From Miscanthus floridulus (Eukaryota > Streptophyta > Magnoliopsida > Poales > Poaceae), in assembly GCF_019320115.1 (NCBI RefSeq), contig NC_089583.1:75967368-76031367 (forward strand): a stretch of DNA of 64,000 nt, given 5' to 3'. Shown here piece after piece: positions 44,802-57,472 of the stretch. The position numbers and the translations under genes were made by a program. Under the pieces are notes generated by a model, which did not search any database, was not told where the DNA came from, and saw only the letters and a program-made list of their open reading frames with translations. Within the stretch, counting starts at the first letter, position 1, and each line of letters starts with the position of its first letter.

Positions 44802-47800
44802 TTTGTAGGTACCATCGGCATTGGAGACTTGATTCAATTGATCTCACATTGTTCATCATATATTGAATCAAGTTATGAAGCTTAGTGCACATCCAAACCT
44901 AATGCCAAGTGAAAATTGAGTGAAGTCCAAGTGCTATCAACATACAAGTGCTATAATTCAAGTTGTTGGTGATTCATTGGATATATTTGATGACTTACAA
45001 ATAATTGAGTTGAAGCTTGCTAGTTGGATGATCATGAGTTAGCCAAGGTATATCTCTTGTTGATCATTTCATTTGGGTGCATATGAGTTGATTGAATTGG
45101 ATAAATATGCAATGTTGCTTACTATGAGATGATTGAATGGATAATTGATTAGTAGTCAAGTTTGGATTGATTTGTGCTGGATAAGTTCATAAGATGACAT
45201 TTAGTAAGTGGATTGAATGGATTTATGTCTTGTGAAAGTTTTCAAATGAGTTAGTTTCAAGTTTGATTCATATTTGATGAAGTATAGCTCAAATGATTGA
45301 AATCTGTTCTATATTATAAAATCTGAGCTAGCTGTGATCTTAGCCATGTTTGAGTGATCAAAACTTATTGGACTAGCATAAAAATTGGTGTACATGCTCT
45401 AGACTTATGGTATAAGGTTATGTACAAATTTCATAAGAATTGGATAAGAGATGCTTCAGTTTTAGAGTGAATCTTGTCAGCTATAGTGCAGCAGTTTTCA
45501 GCATGTAGCAGTGGTGGAAGAATTGAAATATGATAGCAATCTAGAAATCAAATGAATCTCAAATTTTTACAGCTGCTAGATAACTTAATTAGCCACGTCT
45601 CCACCAAATTTTGTGGCATCTAGATTTGTATTTTGGGAGATATGCATTTTTCTTTGAAGGGTACAAAATCTGCTAGAAAAGTGATAAATGTTAGATTGAT
45701 CTAGAGTCACTTTGATTAAAAGGTCCTCAAGTTAGAAACATGTTTACAAGTGTTTGAGGTACTTAAGTTTGGTTTTGAGATAATTTAGAAGCATGACAAG
45801 CAAAGAGTACAAGGTCATTTAATTGTGGAGTGTACTTTGCACATATTTGGTACTCAAATGAAGATCAAGACCAAGCTCAAGATGAAGATGAAGTTTGAGT
45901 TCTAGTGACTATTGGAAATTATTTGGTGGAAAGAAATTGACTTAAATAAGTTGAAACAAAAGGACTTAAAGAAGGAATCAATGTTACTCATCAAAGTTAA
46001 GTCCATAACTTGGATCAATCAATCAAGTTATTTCAAGTGAGTGTCAAGAATGGTTCTTGGAGAGAGGTCACTTCTCCCTAGTGTAGGGGATTGCCGCCTA
46101 TGAGTAGGTAAACCAAGTGTGATACTTGGAAGGCTAACATGGAAGTGGTGATCCGAGGGACATTTGAGATGCTTAGTTGAAGCAATCAAAAGGATTGATC
46201 AAGAAAAGCAAGACACCCAAAAAAAGAGCTAATCATGATATTTCAAGTGGTGCTCTCACATTGATGCTCTCATGCAAGCATTGATCAAAAGATGAAGCAA
46301 GCCAACCACAACAAGAAAGTGCACTTGATCATAAGTGGTATTCATTTCATATGGGTGAAGAATGGAATTCAAAATAGTATCTATTAGTCTTCACCAAGCT
46401 TATAATTGGACTTCGCATTGCTATCGGAGTAATGAATTGGAATCTATGTGACTATCCTCTACTCCAACATAGCAAAGGTATCATTGTAATGTGCATGATT
46501 ATTTCAACCCTTACTAGTATGTGGTTAGTGCATATAGTTCATACTTCATAGGATCATGTATAACAAATGAAATGTTTATATTCATAACCTACCACTATTG
46601 CTTGAATGATTAGTTGATCTAGTGGTTAGTATATGAATTTGTTCATGAGCTAGTGAACCCAAGTACTTAATTTAATTTGGATTGCCAACAAGTGATAAGT
46701 ACAACATTGGCAAGATAACCCTTGTAAGAGGTGTGAAGAAGCTTGTCATTGGTTCAAACCAAACTTGGAAGCTTAGGCAAATCAATTTAGTTCAAGTCAA
46801 CTTAGATGCTCATGGTCAAGAGTATAAGCACAAGACAACAATGCAAATTGATATCTAGTTTGTTTGTTTCAAATGGTATCTAGACTCAAGTATTTCATCA
46901 AATTCACAAGTGATGTCTAGATCAACTCACAAGTGATATCCTATAAGTGGTACTCATGAAGATAGCAAATGTTCAAGAAATGGTTTTTATTGACAAATCC
47001 AACAAGTGGTTCCATACTAGAAGATTCTTTCAAGTGGTATCACATCTTCACATGGTATCAATCATGCAAGATGGTGGTTCCACAAGTGATCCTCAACTTT
47101 AAGTGTTCATCAAATGAAGTATGAATCCCTCACCTACAAGAGCTCAAGTGTATCAAATGGATGACCCATGCTATCACATAGGGAGAGGTGTCCCATAAAT
47201 TGATATCAAGCCCAAAGATCCTCTGTGTGGTATCTCAAGAAGCCCTACACAAGATACAAGTGGTATCTACAAGTGGTGTCATTCTAACAATCAAGTGATG
47301 TCCATAAAAAATGGAAGATTCAAGTCTCAACCATCTACCCCAAATGCATACCTTTGCATCAATAAGAAGCACACATTTTATGGAAATTGATGACAAAGGG
47401 GGAGAGATTGTACAAAGATATGAAAGCTTTAAGATTGAGATTGTACAAGGGGGAGAGATAAGATAGGAAAGCTTGAAACAAAGAAGTAGAGGTTGGACAT
47501 GGACATGGACAAAGAGGGAGCAACATTGAAGAAAAGAGATGGATCAAAATTCTTGGACAAGAGAAGCACACAAATAGGGGGAGGAAGCTCATGAACTTTG
47601 ATTGATTGCATTTGATATGTGCATATTCATGTGCTTGCTTGCATTGCATAAGTTCTTAAATTCAATATGCATGCTTGTGTGAGGTATGCTAGTTGTAGAA
47701 TTTGATTGATGAAATGAAAACTAGCATGAATAGAATGATAGCTAGACACTTGGTATGTTTTTCAAGTAATGCTAGTACCTTGGTTTTAATGTTGATCTCA

Positions 47801-48154
47801 CGAGGTATCTAGTGATTTTATTTTCAAGTGATATCTAGCTAATCATGGTGCTAAGGATGAATTTAAAGGTGTAACTCCGATTGGTATCACGCTTCAAAGG
47901 TTTACTTTATACACCTTAGCATCATTTAGTAGTAATTACTCTCCCACAATTTCAATCTATGCATATGTCCAAGCTTCAAAACAAACACTCTAGCACATAT
48001 GTAGGGGGAGCTAATACTACCATTTTGGGTTTGTGGTACTTGTCCAAAATCATTTACACATGGTAAAATTGCTTGGGCAAGCAACATGAATCCAAAAGAG
48101 CTTAATTTTAATATCTTTGTAGAGTTGTCATCAATTACCAAAAAATGGGGAGAT
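44802..48154 (+). other. Non-coding spacer of E1 with AAGTGRTATC repeats and purine tracts
   Basis: No long frame exists here. From about 46240 to 47820 many short copies of AAGTGGTATC or AAGTGATATC occur. Purine tracts AAAGGGGGAGAG or similar lie near 47395, 47447, 47573 and 48002, and a last one at 48143-48153 borders the 3' LTR. The 47380-48150 part matches the 3' non-coding part of the Sirevirus at the right end (56319-57000, minus strand). Confidence 0.7.
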
Positions 48155-50488
48155 TGAAAGGTCCTTGTGTGGTTTTGGTAATTGAGTGACAACCCTAGGT
48201 GGACTAATTGTGTTTATGTGAGATACACATGTGATTACTCCACAAGTACATGTGTGTGAGCTACATATGCCGTTAAGGTGAAAATGGTTTGGAGATGTTG
48301 CAAAGCTCACACATGTGATGATGAAGGAGCTTATTGCACATGAGACATGACATTGAGTCATGTGATCAAGGTGGAGAAGATCAAGACAAGACTTGGCTTA
48401 ATGGACCGGTTGCAAGCGTGAAGGGCAAGTCAGAGGCTTTGGAGCGATGGACTGCGTGGCGGTGAAGCTTAAGCAAGACTTGGCGCCAATGGACGAAGGC
48501 AACGGTGAAAAGCAGGTGAAGTCAAGATCGATGAACCAATATGATCATGTGATGATATGAAGTGGATCATATCATTGTCGATCATGTTGGTGCATATGTT
48601 GCATCGACATTGGAGGAGATGGAATGGAATGCGCAAGGCAAAGGTATAACCTAGGGCATTTCATTTTATCGGTCATAGGTGTGTAGAGAAGTTGATGACC
48701 GAGTTTAAGATAGATGGCCGTACTATCAAGAGGGGCAAACTTGTTTGCATACCAGTCATCTAGTGCCACTCGAGTGATCTAACTTTGCATCATCGCTTGG
48801 ATCGAGTGGCGTGGCAAGTTGAGTGACTAATCCTTTGGAAAATGTTTGTGAAAAGCTAACACACAAACACATGGTGGTGCACACTTGGTGGTGTTGGTAC
48901 ATTTGCAAAGGAGAAGAAGTTAGAGTTGTCGTGAATCAACTAAGAGAAGAGAAAAAGGGTTTTCGGTGTACTCCGAACTATAGGATGGTCCTTGGATTGG
49001 AATACTGTTTTGATCCATTGTGATTTGGATCAAGTATGTAGGTGGTATGTGTAGCCCTCTGAGTAAGCTTTCCAAAATATCCAAGATCATCGAAATTGGA
49101 GTTTGGAGCTAAGAGTTATGGCTGTTTTAGCGCTCAAAGGTTTGTGACCGGACGCAGGCGCGAAAAACAATCGGACGCTCAGGGTCTGCGTCCGGTCAGC
49201 ACCTGTGAGTCTGGTCACAGCCTCCGGTCAGTGTTTTTAGCGTGTCCAGAAGCGACCGGATGCTAGGAAAGTCCGGTCGATGATGACTGGACGTGTCCGG
49301 TCGCTGAAAAACGTCTCTGAAACCTCTCTGTAAGTGACCGGACGTTGGGAGCGTCCGATCATTATGACCTGCGCGTCCGGTCAGTGCTCGTTTTGCCTAG
49401 TGATGGGGTAATGGCTATTTTAGCCCTTGGGGCTATAAAAGGAGTGTGTGGCCGGCCTTGGGCTGCTTGCTGAGCACCCTCACGCCTATATGGCTTGTGT
49501 AGGAGTGCTTGGATGCCCTCTAACTCACTTGTGCTTGCAAGAGTGCGAATCGATTGCGAGTGATTGTGATTCTAGTGCGTTGCATTATGAGATTACATCG
49601 AGTGGCACTAGGTGATCGAGTTGCAAGCCGGTGGTGCTTGTTACTCTTGGAGGTTGCCACCTCCTAGATGGCTTGGTGGTGGTCTCCGTCGAAGCCCGCA
49701 AGAAGCTTATGCTGTGCTCCAGAGAAGAGCTTTGTGAGGGGCATTGTGCTCGCCCCGTGGGAGCCGCGAAGAGCTACTCTAGTTGAGCGTGTCATTGAGC
49801 TACCCTCACTTTCGGGGTAGGTTATTGTGGTGCCCGGCGTGCGGGCTTGGCGGGTGATGCCAATTAGCCGCCAAACCACCAAGTGAGCTGTCGACATAAC
49901 AGGAACGTAGCGTGTTGGCAAGCACGTGAACCTCGGGAGAAAATCGCCGTGTCAACCTTGTTCTTCCCATTGGTTTGCAATCCCCTTACACAAGCTTGTG
50001 ATTACTTTTATATACATTGTGCTTGTGTAGCTCACTAGTTACCTTCTTGCTTGCGTAGCATAGAAGTAGCTTCCTTGCGTGGCTAATTTAGTTTGTGTAA
50101 CCTTGTTAGTCACTTTGCTTAGGTTGTGTAGCTAAGTATTTGTGCTCTCTAATTTAGCATTGGTTGCCTTGTTATTGAGCATTGCTAGTGAGCTTAGTTG
50201 GCTTTGTGCTTTTGCTTACTAGCATGTGTAGGAGCTCCCTCATTGCTTGAAATACTAGTGGCATAGGTTTGTGTGACATTGCTCCTAGAATTGGTTAGGT
50301 GAGCTTTAGTTAGCTTGGCACCTTTGTTGCTTAATTAGGATGTTTGCAAGGTGCTAGAGAACATAGATAGAGGGGTGTAGTCTTGGCTAGACCGATAGTT
50401 TTAATTCCGCACTTGTTTCGGTTAGCTGACACGATTAAGTTTTAGTAACGACTATTCACCCCCCTCTAGTCGCCATCTTGACCCTTCA
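48155..50488 (+). repeat. 3' LTR of Sirevirus E1
   Basis: The LTR starts TGAAAGGTCCTTG and ends GACCCTTCA. It pairs with 40346-42723 and holds the same TATA box and palindromic motifs (49145-49385). Confidence 0.82.
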
Positions 50489-51495
50489 GCGTGGCCACGT
50501 GCAACAGCGACGCGGCAGGCAACGCGACGACGCAACAAATCAGCTGACTAATTTAGAGAAGGGGAACAGATGGAGGCAAGGAAGAGCAGTGCATGGCAAC
50601 AACAGTATCTAGTAGAGAAGGGACAAGTAAAGGTAGGCAAGCAGAGAAAAGAAAGAGCAAACGACGACTCGACAACGCGGCACGACGCAAATAACTCCGA
50701 TGATTGATTCTGAGCAGGGGAAACGCACCGCTGTATTCAAGTAGCCAGGATGGCAGTGTGGCAAGGACAGTAGCAGCAACAGCAAGGACACAAGAGATCA
50801 AGCAGCAACTGAACATAGGGGTGTCGCGTGGTTCTGTTGGCTACCTGGCTACGTGTGAGACGACATGGCGCGTATGGGAACAACGATACATCGTCAGCAA
50901 CATCAAAAGATCTAAATCCTATCGATTTCAACTAACAAGTACAACATGAGCTATCCCATACTGTAGACTAACCTATAGGAGTGAAATACTTAAGCACTAT
51001 TGAACTATTTTTCTCAACATAATTCGTCAGAATTGACCTTTTGGAACATAAATCCAATTTCTCGCCGACTCAACGAAAAGTTCTAGTTTAAATCTCAGAT
51101 TCGATTTCTGAGCTATCATATATACTATTGAATAACTTTTACTTACCAAAACAAGAGTTGCATTTTTAACTACTAACTTGCACTCCAGATTTATTCAAGT
51201 ACTAAATACAAGCTATATTTTATTTTGTTTATAAAAATTGCTTTTCATGCTCAATCCAACAGAACAAGCCATTCACCATTTTCTTGCTAGAATCATTATC
51301 GGACATTCCTAAATATCTTTACGCACTGAGTAATTTAACTTGGCATTGATTCGAGTCCATAAAACTGAGTCACACAGGATTCACTTATCGCTCCAAGTAT
51401 GTTTTAAATAAAAAATCTGAGAAACCTGTTTCAAATTTTTTTTCTTAGGTCTAAATCTCGGTGCTAAACGAGCTCGTAACACCAGAGGTGTTACA

Positions 51496-52958
51496 TCTAG
51501 CGTGGCCGGCGCAGCTGCTACTATCGCCGAAGTGCCGCGCCACCGCGCATAGGCGTGCTAGGGACTGCCCTGTTGTGAAGGTGATCCTTGTTGGGTTGTT
51601 TTGTGCATAACTCTAGTCTAGTAAAATAGTACCACCTTGTGTCGTTCGATTTCCTAAGAGCGCAAATCCTCTTTTGCAAAATGGCCACGCGCGCGCGGGC
51701 TCCCCCGTCTTGGGCCATTGCTGGGCCTACTGCGATGCGCGCCCGTGTTCCCGCGTTGGGCTGTTGGGCCGAATAGGTGGATGTCCGCCCTTTTCTTTTC
51801 CAAAGCACTTTCCGATTTTATTGCTAAAGGCAAACTTATAAATTCAAAATAAATCTTTGCAGGAAACCAAAAATTATGAAACTAATTTTGTTAAGTTTCT
51901 AAAATCATGATCTATCTACTAGTGTAGTTGGTTCATAGGGTTCTAAAATATTTCATGGTTGCTTTAAAGATTTAACATGCTCTAAAAATTATTAAAGTGT
52001 GAGCTTGTAAGAAATTTTGTGGTAAACTCATGATAGTGTTAGCTTTGAAAAATTTACAGTTGCTTCACAATATTATTATGTGCTTTCTGCAATTTTTGCA
52101 GCTATATAATAATTAGTGTGCTAGAATACCTATTACGCCCTGGTTTGAAAATATATTGAATCAATAAAATGAATTAAGGATATGCCTGGGGATTTCGTAG
52201 CTGAAATACTCATTGGGAATTATGCCTCGTCCGACAGCGTGGGTACGTAGCCTGGTACATTGGACATTAGAGTTAGCTCGTTACCTTAGCAGCGTAATTG
52301 TATTTTGGAGTTGCGATTGTCATGAGTATTTATGTTTCCACATTGTATCCACAGATATCATAATAGGAACAACGATGGATCATGAAGGCATCTGGAGTTG
52401 AGGAAGCAGATGGTGATTTGATATCATGCCACCATGATGAACAGCTAACTTGGTTATATTTTACCTAGGCAAGCCCCAGTGCATAACCCTTATTTTGAAT
52501 GATCACTGGATATATATATGTGATTTGCATTTACGTTACAAGCATTTTATGGAAACTACATGCAAAGATATACCAACCTATGAGTCCTACTAGCATAGGT
52601 CGAGTAGCTGCTATGTTTAGGGTTTTCGGTAGCATGAGTAACCTGCCATTATCCACAATAGGGGATTATTATTATCACTCTTATGGTAAAATGGTTAAAG
52701 GAAATGGAGACCGGGCAGGGATATGGTACGGGTATTGGTGGGTGTAAGGGGTTGTGTCCTGCGGCCAATGGGGCATAGCTTGGTTACATTGTTTTCCCTA
52801 TCCATGTTGGTTAAGGACCGACCGTTGCATTGGATTCTAGTCAGGTCACAGACTTATTATCCTGAGCACATACTTGTTTATGGGAGTAGGGAAGGCTCAT
52901 TGCTCTCTTGTCGTGGGTTCTGGCTCTTTCCGGACCAACTTATTAGAGGCGGGGATGC
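51496..52958 (+). mobile_element. Tekay-type LTR 'D', right part (truncated)
   Basis: This continues LTR D after the target duplication TCTAG. It matches the reverse complement of LTR B (for example AAATTATGAAAC-AATTTTGTTA near 51870; GCAAGCCCCAGTGCATAACC near 52471). Homology stops at GAGGCGGGGATG near 52958, before the expected TTCTGCCACA end, where other sequence is joined. Confidence 0.65.
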
Positions 52959-54419
52959 CTACCGAACGTGTCCGGTATGAGCAGGGTTATAAAACGGCCG
53001 GTACCCCTTCAGCCAAGATAGTTTCTCCTCCTTCTAGCCAACCCAGCCACCTCTCCTCGACCTCCATTGGTGATTTCGAGTTTCCACCATGAAAAGAAAG
53101 AGAGGGAGATTGGATCGGAGGAGATTTGCATCAAGATCGAAGACTCTAGGACTTGGATTTCCAATCGTGTCTTCATTCACTCTCTTAAGGTACCCTAATC
53201 CCGGACCTCATCTGATCTAAGCGGTTAGGGCATGATTTTAGAATTCCTTCAGTAGAGATGCTACATTACCTGTCTAGAAGCAATGCCCAAAGTTTGGATT
53301 GGATTGGTTGAAGATTAAGCGAAGGACCCCGGTTAGGGTTGCTGTCCGCTCATACCAGACCCAGATGTGTCTGGTATGGAACAGCAGAGTAGATTTTGCT
53401 CCCTTGTTTCAATCTTCTTAGTGGTTGATTCTTAGGACTAAGTTTAATTGTCTATTGTGTTTTGTGAACCTTGTTGACCTAGTTTGGTTGAGGTGATTAC
53501 AAAGCATAGGATAATTACTCTTATTTATATGTTTCGACTAAAATAAGTTATCGTTTGGGCACGTATCTAAAATTCCTTGCAAATATTTGGATACAAGACA
53601 ACAGCTATGAGTGGAAGACAGGAGCCTAGGTCCAAGCATAGGCACGATCCAGCTTTGGAGAAATACAAGAATGCAAGACAGGAAATGTGTCGGGTACCAT
53701 AAAAAGGGGTCCCTAGGTGAAAACCGAAAAAATCGCTTAGACCCTGTCAAAATCAAAGCCAAGAGACAACTATTGGCTAACCCCCGGCCTTGTCTGAGGC
53801 CACCAACTCTCCGCCTTGCATGAGAGGCCTTGGACGGCCTACCGATTTTCTGCCTCGCTCAAGGCCTCACACGTAAGGCCTCGGACGTGGTACCAATTCT
53901 CCGTCTCGCTCGAGGCCGGCTCAGCAACAGCCCCATCGCCTCCGCCTCGACCGATCTCCCTAATAGAACGTCACGTCCAATTAATGCGACCAACCACTCC
54001 CATGACATTAGCCGGACGACGGCTCGACACAGTAGAGCAGCCGACGAGACGGGAAGTCGCATCAACACCATGCCGTCCGGGACAGGACAGGGCAGGGGTT
54101 ACCGGTCGCTGTGCTCGGTACTGTGCCCATGACCAACGCCCGCACTGCACTGTGCTACCTAACCCCTGCTCTAGGAACAACATGACATGGGGAGTCAAGT
54201 CTGGGTCACTATAGCCTCAGAATCAGTGTACATGACCGACTGCTCCCTCCAAGCCTTGGCAATTTACATTAGGGTCTCGGCAGCCTTGGGATTCGCGCCC
54301 ATCGAGCCCCCATGATGGCTCGGCCTCGGCACCAACCGAGCCTCGGCTCTTCACACTATCAACGCATAGTGACTGGCACATCATCCACCATGCCCTGCGT
54401 CAAGCTATCACTGGAGCTC
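52959..54419. other. Chimeric retrotransposon debris
   Basis: It starts with a TATA-bearing stretch (GGGTTATAAAACGG near 52985) with GTGTCCGG motifs. At 53607 a short frame (MSGRQEPRSKHRHDPALEKY) looks like a gag start but stops after 31 codons. From about 53770 a CTCGCTCGAGGCC-rich part resembles a gypsy LTR fragment. No complete element or host gene is visible. Confidence 0.4.
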
Positions 54420-56318
54420 TGAAAGGTCCTAATATGGCTAGAGGAGGGGGGGGGGGTGAATAGCCTATTTAAAAAACTACAAATCAACTAGAGCAATTTG
54501 ATTAGTATGACAAATAGCGTAATGCAAACTTGCTCTAGCTCTACAAGGGTTGCAAGCCACCTATCCAACAATTCTAGTTGCAATGATTACTTAGGCACCC
54601 AAACTTGCTATGTAACTACTCACTAAGAGCTCAACTAGATGAGTGTAAAAATAAAGTAAGCTCTCAATTCTAATTACACTAAAGAGCTTGTATCAACTAG
54701 TTTGCAAGAATGTAAATAAGTGAGTAGGGTGATTATACCGCCGTGTAGGGAATGAACCAATCACAAGATGAAGATTAAGCCAATCACCGGGAGAATGCAA
54801 ATGACAAGAGACAACCGATTTTTCTCCCGAGGTTCACGTGCTTGCCAACACGCTAGTCCCCGTTGTGTCGACCAACAGTTGGTGGTTCGGCGGCTAAGAG
54901 GTGTTTCACAAACCTCATCCACATGATAGGACACCGCAAGAACCAACCCACAAGTGAGGTAACTCAATGACACGAGCAATTTACTAGAGTTACCTTTTGG
55001 CACTCCGCCGGGGAAGGTACAACTCCTCTCACAATCACCGGAGACAGCCACGAACAATCACCAACTCATGCCAATCCTCCACCGCTGCACCGAGCCGTCT
55101 AGGTGGTGGCAACCACCAAGAGTAACAAGCAAAATCCGCAGCGCAACACGAATACCAAGTGCCTCTAGATGCAATCACTCAAGCAATGCACTTGGATTCT
55201 CTCCCAATCTCACAAAGATGATGAATCAATGATGGAGATGAGTGGGAGGGCTTTGGCTAAGCTCACAAGGTTGCTATGTCAATGAAAAGGTGCAAGAGTT
55301 ATGGCTTGAGCTGACCAAGGGGCTTTAAATAGAAGCCCCCATCAAATAGAGCCGTTGGCTCAAAAAATGGGCGGACCGCGCGTCGACCGGACGCTCCGGT
55401 CACACTTCACCGAACGCAGCACCGGACGCTCCGGTCGTGAATACCGAACGTGTCCGATCAGCATACCGGACGTGTCCGGTAGCCCCAGACTGCCATGTGT
55501 CCAGTTCAAATAAAACTTAGCCATCGCTGCCCCTTCTGCTGACAACCGGACGCTCACACTGGACGCAGAGTCACAAATGACCGGACGCTGAGCCGCAGCG
55601 TCCGGTGGAGTACAGTAAGCAACCACGCCCGACCGGACGCGTCCGGTGGTACCGGACTGGATGCTGCCAGCGTCCGATCAGCTGCTCTGTCGTCTGCTGC
55701 CTTTTCTAATTCACACCGGATGCGTCCGGTGTGGCGACTGGATACGTCCGGTCGCTAAGTCTGCCACCAAAATACTGGACGTGTCCGGTCACATACCGGA
55801 CGCGTCCGGTCACTCTGTAACCAGCGTGACTAACTCCTTTTCGACTCAACCTCCTTCACCCTTGCTCAAATGTGCTAACCACCAAGTGTATCACCTTGTG
55901 TACATGTGTTAGCATATTTTCACAAATGTTTTCAAGGGTGTTAGCACTCCACTAGATCCTAAATGCATATGCAATGAATTAGAGCATCTAGTGGCACTTT
56001 GATAACCGCATTTCGATACGAGTTTCACTCCTCTTAATAGTACGGCTATCTATCCTAAATGTGATCACACTCACTAAGTGTCTTGATCACTAAAACAAAA
56101 TGGCTCCTACATTTTATACCTTTGCCTTGAGCCTTTTGTTTTTCTCTTTCTTCTTTTCCAAGTTTAAGCATTTGACCATCACCATGCCATCACCATTGTC
56201 ATGATCTTTGCCATTGCTTCATCACTTGGAGTAGTGCTACCTATCTCATAATCATCTTGATAAACTAGGTTAGCACTTAGGGTTTCATCAATTAACCAAA
56301 ACCAAACTAGAGCTTTCA
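54420..56318 (-). repeat. 3' LTR of Sirevirus E2
   Basis: It is bounded by TGAAAGGTCC (54420) and GAGCTTTCA (56318) on the plus strand, about 1.9 kb. A minus-strand TATTTAAA (55324-55331) is the likely TATA box. Just above it in transcription order, 55370-55815 holds many ACCGGACG/CGTCCGGT motifs, including the perfect palindrome ACCGGACGCGTCCGGT at 55632-55647. Confidence 0.85.
55370..55815 (-). promoter_or_regulatory. Palindromic CCGGACG-N-CGTCCGG array upstream of E2 TATA
   Basis: More than a dozen half-sites of ACCGGACG or CGTCCGGT occur in 450 bp, several as complete palindromes (55462-55478, 55632-55647, 55794-55811). The same kind of cluster lies upstream of the TATA box in the unrelated-age E1 LTRs. 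Palindromic LTR motifs are known in Sireviruses; a role in transcription is inferred from position. Confidence 0.6.
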
Positions 56319-57472
56319 ATCTCCCCCTTTTGGTAATTGATGACAACCCTTATACAAAGATATGAATTAAAGTACATTTGAATCCATGTTGCTTGCCCAA
56401 GCATATTTACCATGTGTAAAGGATATGGACAAGTTTCATGAACTCCAAATGGTAGTAATTGCTCCCCCTACATATGTGCTAAGAGTTTGGATTGTAGCTT
56501 GCACATATGCTTAGATAGGAAATATAGGAGTCAATTTCTACCAAATGATGCTAAGGTATAAGAGATGGACCTTTGAAGCGTGATACCAATCGGAGTGCAC
56601 CATTATACCATCCTTAGCACCATTAGTAACTAGACATACACAAACACTAGAGTACCCCATGAGATCAACATTACATGCAAGGGTCTAGTTTCTATAGAAA
56701 GAACATAGGTCTAGTTACTTTAGCCTATGCATGCTAGTTTTTCATTTCAACATTCAAACCTACAACTAGCATACACCACTCAAGCATGGATATCAAATAT
56801 TTATGGCATGCAAGAAACCATATGTAATGCACATACAAATTTACCATACAAGTTTATGAGCTTGCTCCCCCTATTTGTATGCTTAAAATTTTAATTGATC
56901 CCCCTTCCTTTGTCATATATTATCTCTCCCCCTTTGTTTCACTATCTTTGTACACTATTTCTCCCCCTTTGTCATCAATGACCACAAAGGCTTAAAGTAT
57001 AGATAGGGTCAGATTATTAATGTCAATAATTTGCACAAAAGGTAGCCTCAAATTATAGATATATTGGGGTGAAACCATGTGTAGTGAGGATCATTTTCCC
57101 AATTTGGTTCAATCTAGATTACTTGCAAAAGATATTTAACTCGGTTTTATCCAAGGACAAGCTTCTTCACCCCTCCAAATAAGGGTTATCTTGTACCATG
57201 TTGTGTTAAACACTTATAGCTCATTTTCTAAATCAAACACTAGGTTTACAAGCCCACAAACATGTCATATGCTACCACCAGATCATTTCAAACATACAAG
57301 CAATAGTGGTACCATATAAGCATCAAATTCATTTGATTTTCATGAATGAGCCTAAGACATTATAGGAGTGACTAGATGCACTAAACAAGTCCTTAGCAAT
57401 GGATGGATGACATGTCAATCAACTTTACCTTGCTTTGCTCGAAGGAGAGGCATGTCATATAGTGGGGGTGCA
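56319..57472 (-). other. 3' non-coding region of E2 with repeated polypurine tracts
   Basis: On the minus strand AAAGGGGGAGA (56320-56333) directly precedes the 3' LTR. Further GGGGGAG tracts lie near 56462, 56863, 56890, 56929 and 56962. Repeated purine tracts at this place are a Sirevirus trait. No coding frame is seen. Confidence 0.7.

Larger units (their letters stand above)
40346..50488 (+). mobile_element. Non-autonomous Sirevirus ('E1'), gag only
   Basis: LTRs at 40346-42723 and 48155-50488 are flanked by GTGTG (40341-40345) and GCGTG (50489-50493), a target duplication with one CpG-type change. The tRNA-Met primer site follows the 5' LTR. A gag with four zinc knuckles is followed by 3.3 kb of non-coding sequence with several purine tracts; no protease, integrase or RT is present. 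Long gag, repeated purine tracts and palindrome-rich LTRs are Sirevirus hallmarks. LTRs differ by roughly 5% by eye. It inserted into solo LTR B. Confidence 0.82.
37565..51495 (-). mobile_element. Solo Tekay-type LTR 'B' (interrupted by a Sirevirus)
   Basis: On the minus strand it starts TGTAACACCTCTGGTGTTACG (upper edge 51495) and ends TTCTACCACA (lower edge 37565). The target duplication TCTAG lies at 37560-37564 and 51496-51500. Without the nested Sirevirus (40346-50493) it is about 3.8 kb. No primer site or coding region adjoins it, so it is a solo LTR. Its body matches solo LTR C (compare 37610-37720 with 3830-3940) and LTR D. Confidence 0.8.

Noticed and set aside
55370..55815. Repeated GC motif cluster as a CRISPR-like array
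   Set aside because: Motifs are short palindromes at irregular spacing inside a retrotransposon LTR of a plant; there are no uniform spacers or cas genes.
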